A DNA stretch of 48,996 nucleotides. Source: Variovorax sp. (GTDB lineage: Bacteria; Pseudomonadota; Gammaproteobacteria; Burkholderiales; Burkholderiaceae_C). The position numbers and the translations under genes were made by a program. This document shows, in pieces, positions 24,753 through 32,722 of this stretch. Numbering within the stretch: position 1 is the first letter of the stretch; the number at the start of each line of letters is the position of its first letter. The DNA lies in contig JAGIAI010000039.1 in the NCBI GenBank assembly GCA_017744935.1, positions 1 to 48,996 of the forward strand. Reading direction: 5' to 3'. The notes below the pieces were generated by a model, which was not told the DNA's origin, searched no databases, and was given only the letters and a program-made list of their open reading frames with translations.

Positions 24753-25967
24753 TTATGCGCGGGCAGCGCGCAGGCGCGTTGAAAACTCCCGCAGACCGGC
24801 AATGCCGCTCGCCTCGGCCCGATGGCACCAGGCCGCGAGATCAGCCGCGAGTTGTTCGCGCGATTGCGAGGTGTTGAGCCACAGCTGACGCAGTTCTTCG
24901 CGCATCGTCATCATCTTGTCGAGCGCAGGATGGGCCGCGCGCGCCTGGACGAGATGGGTCCGCGCTGCAGCGGGCACCTTGTCGTCATCGCGATGCAACC
25001 AGCGCTTCGCCCCCTTGAGAACAGATAGGTCAGCGCCTTTGGCCTTCAGCGATGCAAGCTCATCCTTGGTCGCACGGCGCATCTCGCGCGCGAAGTTCGC
25101 CATGACCTCGTAGCGATTGGCGATGACGGCTTCCAACGTCTTGGCGTCGGCCACCGGCTGGACATCGCCCATTTGCATCTTCGGCGGCACCTTCTTGACC
25201 TTGGCCCAGCCGATCTTCTGCATCAGGCTGATATAGACCCAACCGATATCGAACTCGTATTTCTTGACCGAGAACTTGGCCGACGTCGGATAGGTATGGT
25301 GGTTGTTGTGCAGCTCTTCGCCACCAATAATGATTCCCCAGGGGATCAGATTGGTGCTGGCGTCCGTGGCTTCGAAGTTGCGATAGCCCCAGTAGTGGCC
25401 AATACCGTTGACCACGCCAGCCGCCCAGAAAGGAATCCACAGCATCTGGACCGCCCAGACCGTCAGGCCGATGGCGCCAAACAGCGCGAGGTTGAGGATC
25501 AGCATCAGGCCCACACCCTGCCAGCTGTATCGCGAATACAGGTTGCGTTCCAGCCAGTCATCGGGCGTGCCGTGGCCGAAACGCTCCATCGTTTCCTTAT
25601 TCTTCGATTCCTTGCGATACAGCTCGGCGCCGCGCCACATGACCTCGTCGATGCCCTTCACTTGCGGGCTGTGCGGATCGTCTTCGGTTTCGCACTTGGC
25701 GTGGTGCTTTCGGTGTATGGCGACCCACTCCTTGGTCACCATGCCGGTGCCGATCCACAGCCAGAAGCGAAAGAAATGCGAAGGGATCGGGCCGAGATCC
25801 ATGGCCCGATGCGTCTGCGTGCGGTGCAGGAAGATCGTGACAGCCGCAATCGTGATGTGCGTGGTGACGAGCGTGTACAGCACGATCTGCCACCAAGTGA
25901 GATCCCACAAGCCGTTTCCGAGCCAATCGATGGCCGCGCTCAGGACGGCAGAGTCAGGAAGCAACAT
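24753..25967 (-). CDS. acyl-CoA (delta-9) fatty acid desaturase with extended C-terminus
   Basis: Integral-membrane di-iron desaturase of 404 aa that introduces a double bond into saturated acyl chains. The three histidine boxes are HRTQTH (48-53), HRKHH (85-89) and HNNHH (220-224), with hydrophobic segments around 27-47, 65-80, 152-172 and 176-195. Beyond about residue 260 comes a ~140-residue soluble region. Its last ~50 residues (REELRQLWLNTSQSREQL, then AWCHRAEASGIAGLREFS) look like the end of an ISL3-type transposase, not a desaturase. The stop is followed by a bidirectional terminator. Confidence 0.92.
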   Translation of the reverse strand: MLLPDSAVLSAAIDWLGNGLWDLTWWQIVLYTLVTTHITIAAVTIFLHRTQTHRAMDLGPIPSHFFRFWLWIGTGMVTKEWVAIHRKHHAKCETEDDPHSPQVKGIDEVMWRGAELYRKESKNKETMERFGHGTPDDWLERNLYSRYSWQGVGLMLILNLALFGAIGLTVWAVQMLWIPFWAAGVVNGIGHYWGYRNFEATDASTNLIPWGIIIGGEELHNNHHTYPTSAKFSVKKYEFDIGWVYISLMQKIGWAKVKKVPPKMQMGDVQPVADAKTLEAVIANRYEVMANFAREMRRATKDELASLKAKGADLSVLKGAKRWLHRDDDKVPAAARTHLVQARAAHPALDKMMTMREELRQLWLNTSQSREQLAADLAAWCHRAEASGIAGLREFSTRLRAARA

Positions 25968-26098
25968 TGAATTCGGTACTCCATGGCCACACGAAGGTGC
26001 AGCCCTCAGGTAACCAGCGATTTTAATGGCTCACCCCCTGAAAAGGGACTTAAATCCTTGATCCGTCGCAAGTTTTGGCCGTCTTTGGAGCGTCTTAC

Positions 26099-27370
26099 CT
26101 ACTTCCGATTCCAGACGGCGGCAAAGAAGCCATCAGTCGCATGGCGATGGGGCCACAAACGAAGGAAGCGCTTCCCAACCTCACCGCCCGAACACAGGGT
26201 TTCGGCGCCCTCGACCTTCAGACCGCCCAGTAATTCAGCGGCTTCGACCGACTGGAAATCCGGGTTTGCGGCGCCAAAGGCTTCGGCGATCGCCTCGTTC
26301 TCCTCGGGCAAGACGCTGCAGGTCGCATAGACAAGGCGCCCTCCCGATTTCACGAGGCGCGAGGCACTCTGCAGAATCGCGGCTTGCTTCGCTGTGAGCT
26401 CCTGGACCGACTGTGCCGACTGGCGCCACTTCAGGTCGGGATTGCGCCGAAGGGTGCCGAGCCCCGAACAAGGCGCGTCGACCAGCACCCGATCAATCTT
26501 GCCCGCCAGCCGCTTGATACGGTCGTCGCGCTCGTGCGCGATGGCGGCCGGATGAACGTTCGACAGCTTGCTACGTGCCAGGCGCGGTTTGAGCGCATCC
26601 AGCCTATGCGCGGAGGTATCGAAAGCGTAGAGCCTGCCCGTGTTGCGCATGGTCGCGCCGATGGCAAGCGTCTTCCCTCCGGCGCCGGCGCAGAAATCGA
26701 CCACCATCTCGCCGCGTTTCGCCTCGAGGAGTAGCGTGAGCAATTGCGACCCCTCATCCTGGACCTCCACCGCGCCACGGGCAAAAGCATCAAGCTTCGT
26801 GAGCGCCGGCTTGCCCTCTATTCGAAGGCCCCAGGGTGAATACGGCGTCGGCGTCGACTTGATGCCGGTAAGGCCCAGCTCCTTTTGCACGTCGGCCCGC
26901 TTGTCCGAGAGCGCATTGACCCGGAGGTCCAGCGGCGCCGGCTGCTGCAGGTTGTCCGCCAGCGCCCAGAACTCGTCACCCAACTGCGCCTTGAGCGGCT
27001 CGACGAGCCATTCCGGCAGGTTGTGCTTGTGGCGCTCAAGCAGCTCGTCTGGCTTGACCGAATCGCAGTTGTCGAGCCAGCGCCTTTCGGTCTCGTTTAA
27101 CGCGCTCTTGAGGAACTCCCTTTGGCCGTGGAAGCCGAGGATGGCCATCCGGCGCTCTTTCGGACCGGAGCCCGAACGCGCCAGATGCTCGAAAAGGAGC
27201 TTCTTGCGCAGGACGGTGTAGACCGTCTCAGCCAGCGTGGCGCGCTCACGCGGGCCCAGCTCGCGATGATCGCGGAAGAAGCGGGAGACGACCTGGTCGG
27301 CCGGATGATCGAATTTCAGGACTAGGCCGACCAAGTCGGACGTGGCCTCAAGCAGGGCTTTGGGATGCAT
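26099..27370 (-). CDS. RsmB/NOP-family RNA cytosine-5 methyltransferase
   Basis: Protein of 423 aa that should methylate cytosine C5 in RNA with SAM. An N-terminal helical domain (about 1-140) precedes the Rossmann catalytic domain. SAM binding is at VVDFCAGAGGKTLA (224-237). The two family cysteines are Cys301 (DAPCSG, release) and Cys351 (ATCSVLPEENE, nucleophile). It resembles E. coli RsmB in length, but fmt/def neighbours that usually mark rsmB are absent, so it may be a paralogue with another target. The M48 protease gene is 28 bp upstream in the same direction. Confidence 0.9.
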   Translation of the reverse strand: MHPKALLEATSDLVGLVLKFDHPADQVVSRFFRDHRELGPRERATLAETVYTVLRKKLLFEHLARSGSGPKERRMAILGFHGQREFLKSALNETERRWLDNCDSVKPDELLERHKHNLPEWLVEPLKAQLGDEFWALADNLQQPAPLDLRVNALSDKRADVQKELGLTGIKSTPTPYSPWGLRIEGKPALTKLDAFARGAVEVQDEGSQLLTLLLEAKRGEMVVDFCAGAGGKTLAIGATMRNTGRLYAFDTSAHRLDALKPRLARSKLSNVHPAAIAHERDDRIKRLAGKIDRVLVDAPCSGLGTLRRNPDLKWRQSAQSVQELTAKQAAILQSASRLVKSGGRLVYATCSVLPEENEAIAEAFGAANPDFQSVEAAELLGGLKVEGAETLCSGGEVGKRFLRLWPHRHATDGFFAAVWNRK

Positions 27371-27398
27371 GCCCCGATTGTCTCAGCCATGATCGGCC

Positions 27399-29258
27399 TC
27401 AGCTTGAGGAGCGCGTCCAGATCGCCCCAAACGCATGCCTCTCGATCTCGGCAAGCGTGGGCGAATGCCCTGCCCACAAGACCAGCGCTGCGCCCGGCAG
27501 CGAAAGCGTCTGTTCGAGCTCGCGGCAAAGGCTCCAACGTTCGTCGTCGGTGAGCCCAGGCAGTTCCAGGAACACGATGTAGGCGCGTCGCCAGGGAAAT
27601 TCCCGAAGGTTCTTGCGCACCACCCACGCGCGCGCGACGGCGCTCGCGCGCACGAGATCCGCTCGCAGCTCGCCGAGTTCGAAGTCACTCAGATCATGGC
27701 GCGCGATCTGGGTGAAGGACGGAGTCGCCGTCATTTCTTCCCAAGCACGCTGCTCGGCGGCCTCTGCGGTTTTTGCCCGTTCGCGCCAGAGCTTGAGGGA
27801 GCGCTCGTCGTGCGCCCCCGCGTCGGGGTCCTCGAGGATCGACACGGCGGTCTTGGCGGCCCACCACTGGCTGGCGTTGCTGGACTCGTGCAGGCGCTCG
27901 AGAATGGCGAGGCGGGGGGCACGGTCGCGCGCGGGCAGCACCTGCGCCAGACCGCGCAAGGCACCGGGGTGATTCGGCGTGATTTGCAGCGCCCGCTCGT
28001 ACAGTGCTCGAACGTCGGCTTCGGTATCGAGTCGCCGGGCGCAATCGGCCCATTCGACCATTTCCTCGGCGTTGTTGCGGCCGGCACTCGCAGTCAGCGC
28101 CGCCACGCGCTCGCGCACGCGCACCAGGTAGGCGTGATGCTGCTTCCAGTCACTCTCATGACCGCTGCACCATTCAGCGTCGAAATGCGCGATCCACTTC
28201 GGCGCATCGTCGAGCAGCGCCAGAGCCGATTTGGACGACCACGAGGGCACGACGGATTTCTCATCCAGCGCTTCCAGCCGGTCGCGCAACACGGGGTGGG
28301 TGTCGTCGACGTCGCTGATGCTGCGCAGGGCGCCGCGCAATGCCGACCGGGCAAACTCCTCGTCGATCGGCGCACAAAATTTCGGCGCCAACGAAGAGAA
28401 CGGCCCCACGGGCACCGGCTCATCGATCGCACGGGCCCAATGGCCGGGCCAGAACCGGTCCGCATACCAGTCGCTCTTGATCGAAATTTCCTTGAGCGCT
28501 GCGGCCACCACGCGCGTCCCAAGCAGGCGGGCTGCGACGCGGTCGGCCTCGTATTCGTCCTGCCGCGCCAGGGCAAAGGTCTTCGCAGCGAAGCGCGGGA
28601 AATACCAACGGAAGAACGCCTGTGACGCAAAGGCCATCAAGCCCTCGTCGCGCTGGAAGTTGGCGTCGAGCTTGAGCCATGAAAGGCGCGTCCGGTAAAT
28701 CCAGGCGCTCAACTTTCCATGGTTGCCCCGCAAATGGCCGTACTCATGCGCCAGCACGGACACGAGGCGACGACGGTCCAGCGCCATGAGGAGCGGCAGG
28801 CCCACGTTGAGATAGTTGATCGCCCCTCCGAACAAGCCGTAGCGCGGCAGTTGGCGGATGCTGGCGTTGAAATCGCTGTCGAGATAAACGCGATGAACCG
28901 GAGGACCGTCGATCCGCTGTCGGATGCGGTCGAGCGTTTCGAAAAGACCGGGCGCGTCCTCGCGCCGCAATTCCACGCCCTCCGGCTCCTCCAGCCGGAC
29001 CCATAGCGCGCGCAATGTAGCCCACAGCAAGCCGAGCGCAAAAAGAACCAGCCATCCGCGCGTGAAGGTGAAGCGCCCCCCCTGCCCCAGCCCGCCGATG
29101 ACCCAAGCGATGATGCCGACCGCCAGAACCAGGCAGGCGATGACCCACAGGTATCCGAGAGCGGCGAAAAAGGCGACGCCTCGCCGGTAGCCGAGGCTGT
29201 CGTCGGCGCTGGCATGCTCGCTCAGCCGCACCAGGTGTACAAAATCCGCCCGATTCAT
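27399..29258 (-). CDS. M48-family metalloprotease with C-terminal repeat region
   Basis: Membrane protein of 619 aa. Two hydrophobic segments (about 30-56 and 68-85) precede a zinc protease domain with HEYGH at 171-175 and a downstream EYEADRVAARLLG glutamate ligand. The second half (about 380-510) is alpha-helical with TPR-like spacing (ALYERALQITPNHPGALRGLAQVLP), suggesting protein binding. M48 proteases act in envelope quality control. It is convergent in operon order with the RsmB-like gene downstream and divergent from the DUF1653 gene. Confidence 0.9.
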   Translation of the reverse strand: MNRADFVHLVRLSEHASADDSLGYRRGVAFFAALGYLWVIACLVLAVGIIAWVIGGLGQGGRFTFTRGWLVLFALGLLWATLRALWVRLEEPEGVELRREDAPGLFETLDRIRQRIDGPPVHRVYLDSDFNASIRQLPRYGLFGGAINYLNVGLPLLMALDRRRLVSVLAHEYGHLRGNHGKLSAWIYRTRLSWLKLDANFQRDEGLMAFASQAFFRWYFPRFAAKTFALARQDEYEADRVAARLLGTRVVAAALKEISIKSDWYADRFWPGHWARAIDEPVPVGPFSSLAPKFCAPIDEEFARSALRGALRSISDVDDTHPVLRDRLEALDEKSVVPSWSSKSALALLDDAPKWIAHFDAEWCSGHESDWKQHHAYLVRVRERVAALTASAGRNNAEEMVEWADCARRLDTEADVRALYERALQITPNHPGALRGLAQVLPARDRAPRLAILERLHESSNASQWWAAKTAVSILEDPDAGAHDERSLKLWRERAKTAEAAEQRAWEEMTATPSFTQIARHDLSDFELGELRADLVRASAVARAWVVRKNLREFPWRRAYIVFLELPGLTDDERWSLCRELEQTLSLPGAALVLWAGHSPTLAEIERHAFGAIWTRSSS

Positions 29259-29293
29259 CCTGACCTTTCAGCCCTTCGAAGGAGTGCCCCCGC

Positions 29294-29530
29294 TTGTCAG
29301 ACGCCAGCCTTCCCCCATTGCTCGAAACCCCACCCGGTCGCTACCGCCACTACAAGGGCGGCGAATACGAGGTGATCGGCACCGTACGCCACAGCGAGAC
29401 GCTGGACTCGATGACGCTGTACCGCGCCCTCCATGGCGAGCGTGGACTCTGGGTTCGTCCGGCCGCCATGTTCTGCGAGACCGTGGATGTGGACGGAGTG
29501 AGCCTCCAACGTTTTGTCAGGATCGACTAG
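29294..29530 (+). CDS. DUF1653 domain protein
   Basis: Small protein of 78 aa with the DUF1653 pattern PPGRYRHYKGGEYEVIG, then LYRALHGERGLWVRP and MFCETVDVDG. The function of the family is unknown. The start is TTG at 29294, with AAGGAG at 29279-29284, 9 bases upstream; no in-frame ATG would leave the conserved N-terminus. It is divergent from the M48 gene across 35 bp and convergent with purN. Confidence 0.85.
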   Translation: MSDASLPPLLETPPGRYRHYKGGEYEVIGTVRHSETLDSMTLYRALHGERGLWVRPAAMFCETVDVDGVSLQRFVRID

Positions 29531-29584
29531 ACGAGAAGCTGGCAACGACCTCCTCCCCCCACGGGTGCGCCAAGAGGGATTGTG

Positions 29585-30175
29585 TCAGTTTGTTTCCATG
29601 CGCTGGAGCCACTCGGACACCGCCCTAGGGTAAACCCTGTGTTCTTGAGCCAACACCCGCGCGGCCAAGGCATCTGGCGTGTCATCGGGCAATACCGGCA
29701 CTGCCGCTTGCGCCAGGATCGGCCCGTGATCGAGTTCGGTGGTCACTTCGTGCACCGTGACGCCGGCCACCCGGCAACCCGCCTCGATCGCGCGCCGGTG
29801 CGTGTTCAACCCCGGAAAGGCGGGCAGCAATGACGGATGGATATTGATCAGCCTGCCGGCGTAGCGCGTCACGAACCACGGCGTCAGGATCCGCATGAAT
29901 CCCGCGAGGACCACGAGCGTCGGCGCGTGAGTATCGACCTGCCTGGCCAAGGCAGCGTCGAATTCCTCGCGACTGGCGAATTCCTTGTGCGAAACCACGG
30001 CCGTCGAAATGCCGTGCGCCCGGGCAATCGCGAGCCCCCCCGCATCGGCCTTGTTGCTGATGACCGCGCCGACCCGCGCATCGAGGCGAGCCGCCCAGCG
30101 CTCGCTCTCGGCGGTCTTGACGATCGCTTCCATGTTGGAGCCGCCGCCGGAAATCAGGATCACAATGTTCTTCAT
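29585..30175 (-). CDS. purN: phosphoribosylglycinamide formyltransferase (GAR transformylase)
   Basis: Purine biosynthesis enzyme that transfers a formyl group from 10-formyl-THF to GAR; 196 aa. The phosphate loop SGGGSNMEAI is near residues 9-18. Catalytic residues are Asn111 and His113 (INIHPSLLPAFPG) and Asp149 (TELDHGPIL). Length and motifs are typical of PurN. It is divergent from the acyl-CoA dehydrogenase operon across 143 bp. Confidence 0.96.
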   Translation of the reverse strand: MKNIVILISGGGSNMEAIVKTAESERWAARLDARVGAVISNKADAGGLAIARAHGISTAVVSHKEFASREEFDAALARQVDTHAPTLVVLAGFMRILTPWFVTRYAGRLINIHPSLLPAFPGLNTHRRAIEAGCRVAGVTVHEVTTELDHGPILAQAAVPVLPDDTPDALAARVLAQEHRVYPRAVSEWLQRMETN

Positions 30176-30240
30176 GGGACGCGGGATTATCTGTGCTCGC
30201 CTCGATGGCCCCGACTTGTCGCGGCGCGGACACCCCGAAC

Positions 30241-30256
30241 TAGCACGACCGTGCTA
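30241..30256. promoter_or_regulatory. 16-bp palindromic operator candidate upstream of acyl-CoA dehydrogenases
   Basis: TAGCACGACCGTGCTA: 7-bp perfect arms around AC. It lies 62 bp before the first acyl-CoA dehydrogenase start and about where a -10 would sit behind TTGTCG (30216-30221). The shape fits a TetR-family fatty-acid-degradation repressor, but no regulator gene is present nearby. Confidence 0.6.
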
Positions 30257-30318
30257 AAACCGCCGATCCCGGAGACGCGCCGCCTTTCGCGGCGTTCGAT
30301 CAACACAGAGAGGCACGC

Positions 30319-31500
30319 ATGGATTTGAGCTTCACGCCCGAAGAACAGAAGTTCCGCGAAGAGATTCGCGCCTGGGTCAAAGAAAACCTCCCCGCCGAAA
30401 TTTCGCACAAGGTGCACAACGCCCTCGAACTCACGCGCGACGATTTGCAGCGCTGGGCCAAGATCCTGGGCAAGAAGGGCTGGCTGGGCTACGGCTGGCC
30501 CAAGGAGTTCGGCGGCCCCGGCTGGACCGCGGTCGAAAAGCACCTGTTCGAGGAAGAAGCCGCTCTCGCAGGCGCGCCCCGCATCATTCCTTTCGGCCCC
30601 GTGATGGTCGCCCCGGTCATCATGGCCTACGGCAACGCCGAGCAGCACAAGCGCTTCCTCCCCGGCATCGCGAGCGGCGAAGTCTGGTGGAGCCAGGGCT
30701 ACAGCGAGCCGGGTTCGGGTTCCGACCTGGCATCGGTCAAGACCAAGGCCGAGCGCAAGGGCGACAAATACATCGTCAATGGCCAGAAGACCTGGACCAC
30801 CCTCGGCCAATACGGCGAATGGATCTTCTGCCTGGTGCGTACCAGCAACGAAGGCAAGCCGCAGACCGGCATCAGCTTCCTGCTGATCGACATGAAGTCG
30901 CCTGGCGTCACGGTGCGGCCGATCAAGCTGCTGGACGGCGGCCACGAGGTCAATGAAGTCTTCTTTGACAACGTCGAGGTGCCCGCAGAGAACCTCATCG
31001 GCGAAGAGAACAAGGGCTGGACCTACGCCAAACACCTGCTCTCCCATGAGCGCACCAACATCGCGGACGTGAACCGCGCCAAGCGCGAGCTGGAGCGCCT
31101 CAAGCGCATCGCGAAGAGCGAAGGCGTCTGGGAAGACCAGCGCTTCCGCGACGAGATCGCCAAGCTCGAAGTCGACGTGGTCGCGCTCGAAATGCTGGTG
31201 CTGCGCGTCCTCTCGGCCGCGACTTCAGGCAAGAACTCGCTCGACATCGCCGGCCTGCTCAAGATCAAGGGCAGCGAGATCCAGCAACGCTACTCCGAAC
31301 TGATGATGCTGGCGGGTGGCCCCTATTCGCTGCCGCTGGTGCGCGAAGCCATGGAGGCCGGCTGGCAGGGCGACTTCCCTGGCGGTCATCCGCAGCTCGC
31401 ACCGCTTTCGTCGACCTACTTCAATATGCGCAAGACCACCATCTACGGTGGCAGCAATGAAGTGCAACGCAACATCGTCGCGCAGACGGTCTTGGGCTGA
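30319..31500 (+). CDS. acyl-CoA dehydrogenase, large-subunit type (PimC-like)
   Basis: Flavin enzyme of 393 aa that desaturates acyl-CoA at the alpha-beta position. The N-terminal helical domain starts MDLSFTPEEQKFREEIRAWV; the FAD/substrate mid-domain includes WSQGYSEPGSGSDLASVKT. The C-terminal signature is TIYGGSNEVQRNIVAQTVLG, where the usual catalytic Glu position (YEGT) reads YGGS, as in heteromeric dehydrogenases. A second dehydrogenase gene begins 24 bp after its stop, so the two probably form one enzyme. The Shine-Dalgarno GAGAGG precedes the ATG. Confidence 0.93.
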   Translation: MDLSFTPEEQKFREEIRAWVKENLPAEISHKVHNALELTRDDLQRWAKILGKKGWLGYGWPKEFGGPGWTAVEKHLFEEEAALAGAPRIIPFGPVMVAPVIMAYGNAEQHKRFLPGIASGEVWWSQGYSEPGSGSDLASVKTKAERKGDKYIVNGQKTWTTLGQYGEWIFCLVRTSNEGKPQTGISFLLIDMKSPGVTVRPIKLLDGGHEVNEVFFDNVEVPAENLIGEENKGWTYAKHLLSHERTNIADVNRAKRELERLKRIAKSEGVWEDQRFRDEIAKLEVDVVALEMLVLRVLSAATSGKNSLDIAGLLKIKGSEIQQRYSELMMLAGGPYSLPLVREAMEAGWQGDFPGGHPQLAPLSSTYFNMRKTTIYGGSNEVQRNIVAQTVLG

Positions 31501-31524
31501 ACGCGGACTCACAAGGATCAAGCA

Positions 31525-32640
31525 ATGGACTTCAATTTCAGCGACGACCAGCAACAGCTTCGCGACGCGGTCGCCAAGTGGGTCGAAAAGGGCTACGGCT
31601 TCGAACGTCGCCGGGCCACCGAAGCCGCGGGTGGCTTCTCCCGCGAGGCTTGGGACGAACTCGCCGAACTCGGTCTGGGCGGCCTCTACATCCCCGAAGA
31701 TGAAGGCGGCCTGGGCATGGGCCCCGTCGAGGGCATGGTCGTGATGGAAGAGCTCGGCCGCGGCATCGTTCTGGAGCCGCTCTCGCAATCCTTCATCGCC
31801 GGTGCCGTGCTCGCTGCCCACGCCGACGAAGACACCAAGGACAACTGGCTGCCGCGCATCGCGGGCGGACAGGCGATGGTGGTGCTTGCCTACCAGGAGC
31901 GCAAGGCGCGCTACCGGCTCGACGTTTGCGAGGCCAAGGCCGCAAAGACCGGCAACGGCTGGACCGTCAGCGGCGCGAAGAGTCTGGTGCCCGCCGGCGA
32001 CGAAGCGGACGCCTTCATCGTGCCGGCGCAAGTCGACGGCAAGATCGCCCTCTTCCTGGTCGAGCGCTCGGCCGATGGCGTCGCCGCTCGCGGCTACGGC
32101 ACGCAGGATGGCAGCCGTGCCGCCGAAGTCATCTTCGACAAGGCCGCGGCCACGCTCATCACGCAGGACGGCCTCCCCGAGCTCGAACGCGCCGTGGACA
32201 TCGGCATCGCCGCCACCTGCGCCGAAGCGGTCGGCGTGATGGACAAGACGCTCGAGATCACCGTCGAGTACATGAACACGCGCAAGCAGTTCGGCGTGGC
32301 GATCGCCACCTTCCAGGCCCTTCGCCATCGCGTGGCCGACATGAAGATGCAGCTCGAACTGGCCCGTTCGATGAGCTACTACGCCACCCTGAAGCTCAAC
32401 GCACCCGCCGCCGAGCGCCGCCAGGCACTGGCACGCGCCAAGTACCAGTTGGGCAACTCGATGCGCTTCGTCAGCCAGCAGTCCGTGCAGTTGCATGGCG
32501 GCATTGGGGTGACCGACGAATACATCGTGAGCCACTACTTCAAGAAGCTCACGCAACTCGAGATGACCTTCGGCGATACCCTGCACCATCTCGGCGAAGT
32601 GTCGGCACGCATGCAGGACCACGCGGGCGTCTTCGCCTGA
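31525..32640 (+). CDS. acyl-CoA dehydrogenase, small-subunit type (PimD-like)
   Basis: Protein of 371 aa with the acyl-CoA dehydrogenase fold, starting MDFNFSDDQQQLRDAVAKWV. The C-terminal catalytic signature is replaced by HYFKKLTQLEMTFGDTLHHL, so the usual YEGT/YGGS flavin-contact motif is missing. The protein is more likely a structural or half-site subunit than an independent enzyme. It pairs with the preceding gene; the arrangement resembles pimeloyl-CoA dehydrogenase pairs and the mycobacterial ChsE1-ChsE2 type. A strong terminator follows. Confidence 0.92.
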   Translation: MDFNFSDDQQQLRDAVAKWVEKGYGFERRRATEAAGGFSREAWDELAELGLGGLYIPEDEGGLGMGPVEGMVVMEELGRGIVLEPLSQSFIAGAVLAAHADEDTKDNWLPRIAGGQAMVVLAYQERKARYRLDVCEAKAAKTGNGWTVSGAKSLVPAGDEADAFIVPAQVDGKIALFLVERSADGVAARGYGTQDGSRAAEVIFDKAAATLITQDGLPELERAVDIGIAATCAEAVGVMDKTLEITVEYMNTRKQFGVAIATFQALRHRVADMKMQLELARSMSYYATLKLNAPAAERRQALARAKYQLGNSMRFVSQQSVQLHGGIGVTDEYIVSHYFKKLTQLEMTFGDTLHHLGEVSARMQDHAGVFA

Positions 32641-32671
32641 CAACGAACCACCGCCGATCGCGACAGATGCG

Positions 32672-32704
32672 ACGCCCGCCAGCCCCAAGCTGGCGGGCGT
32701 TTTC
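32672..32704 (+). terminator. terminator after the acyl-CoA dehydrogenase pair
   Basis: ACGCCCGCCAGC (32672-32683), loop CCCAA, GCTGGCGGGCGT (32689-32700), then TTTC. A 12-bp perfect stem with a T-rich tail, 31 bp after the stop. Confidence 0.88.
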
Positions 32705-32722
32705 TTTGGAAAGCCATTCAAC

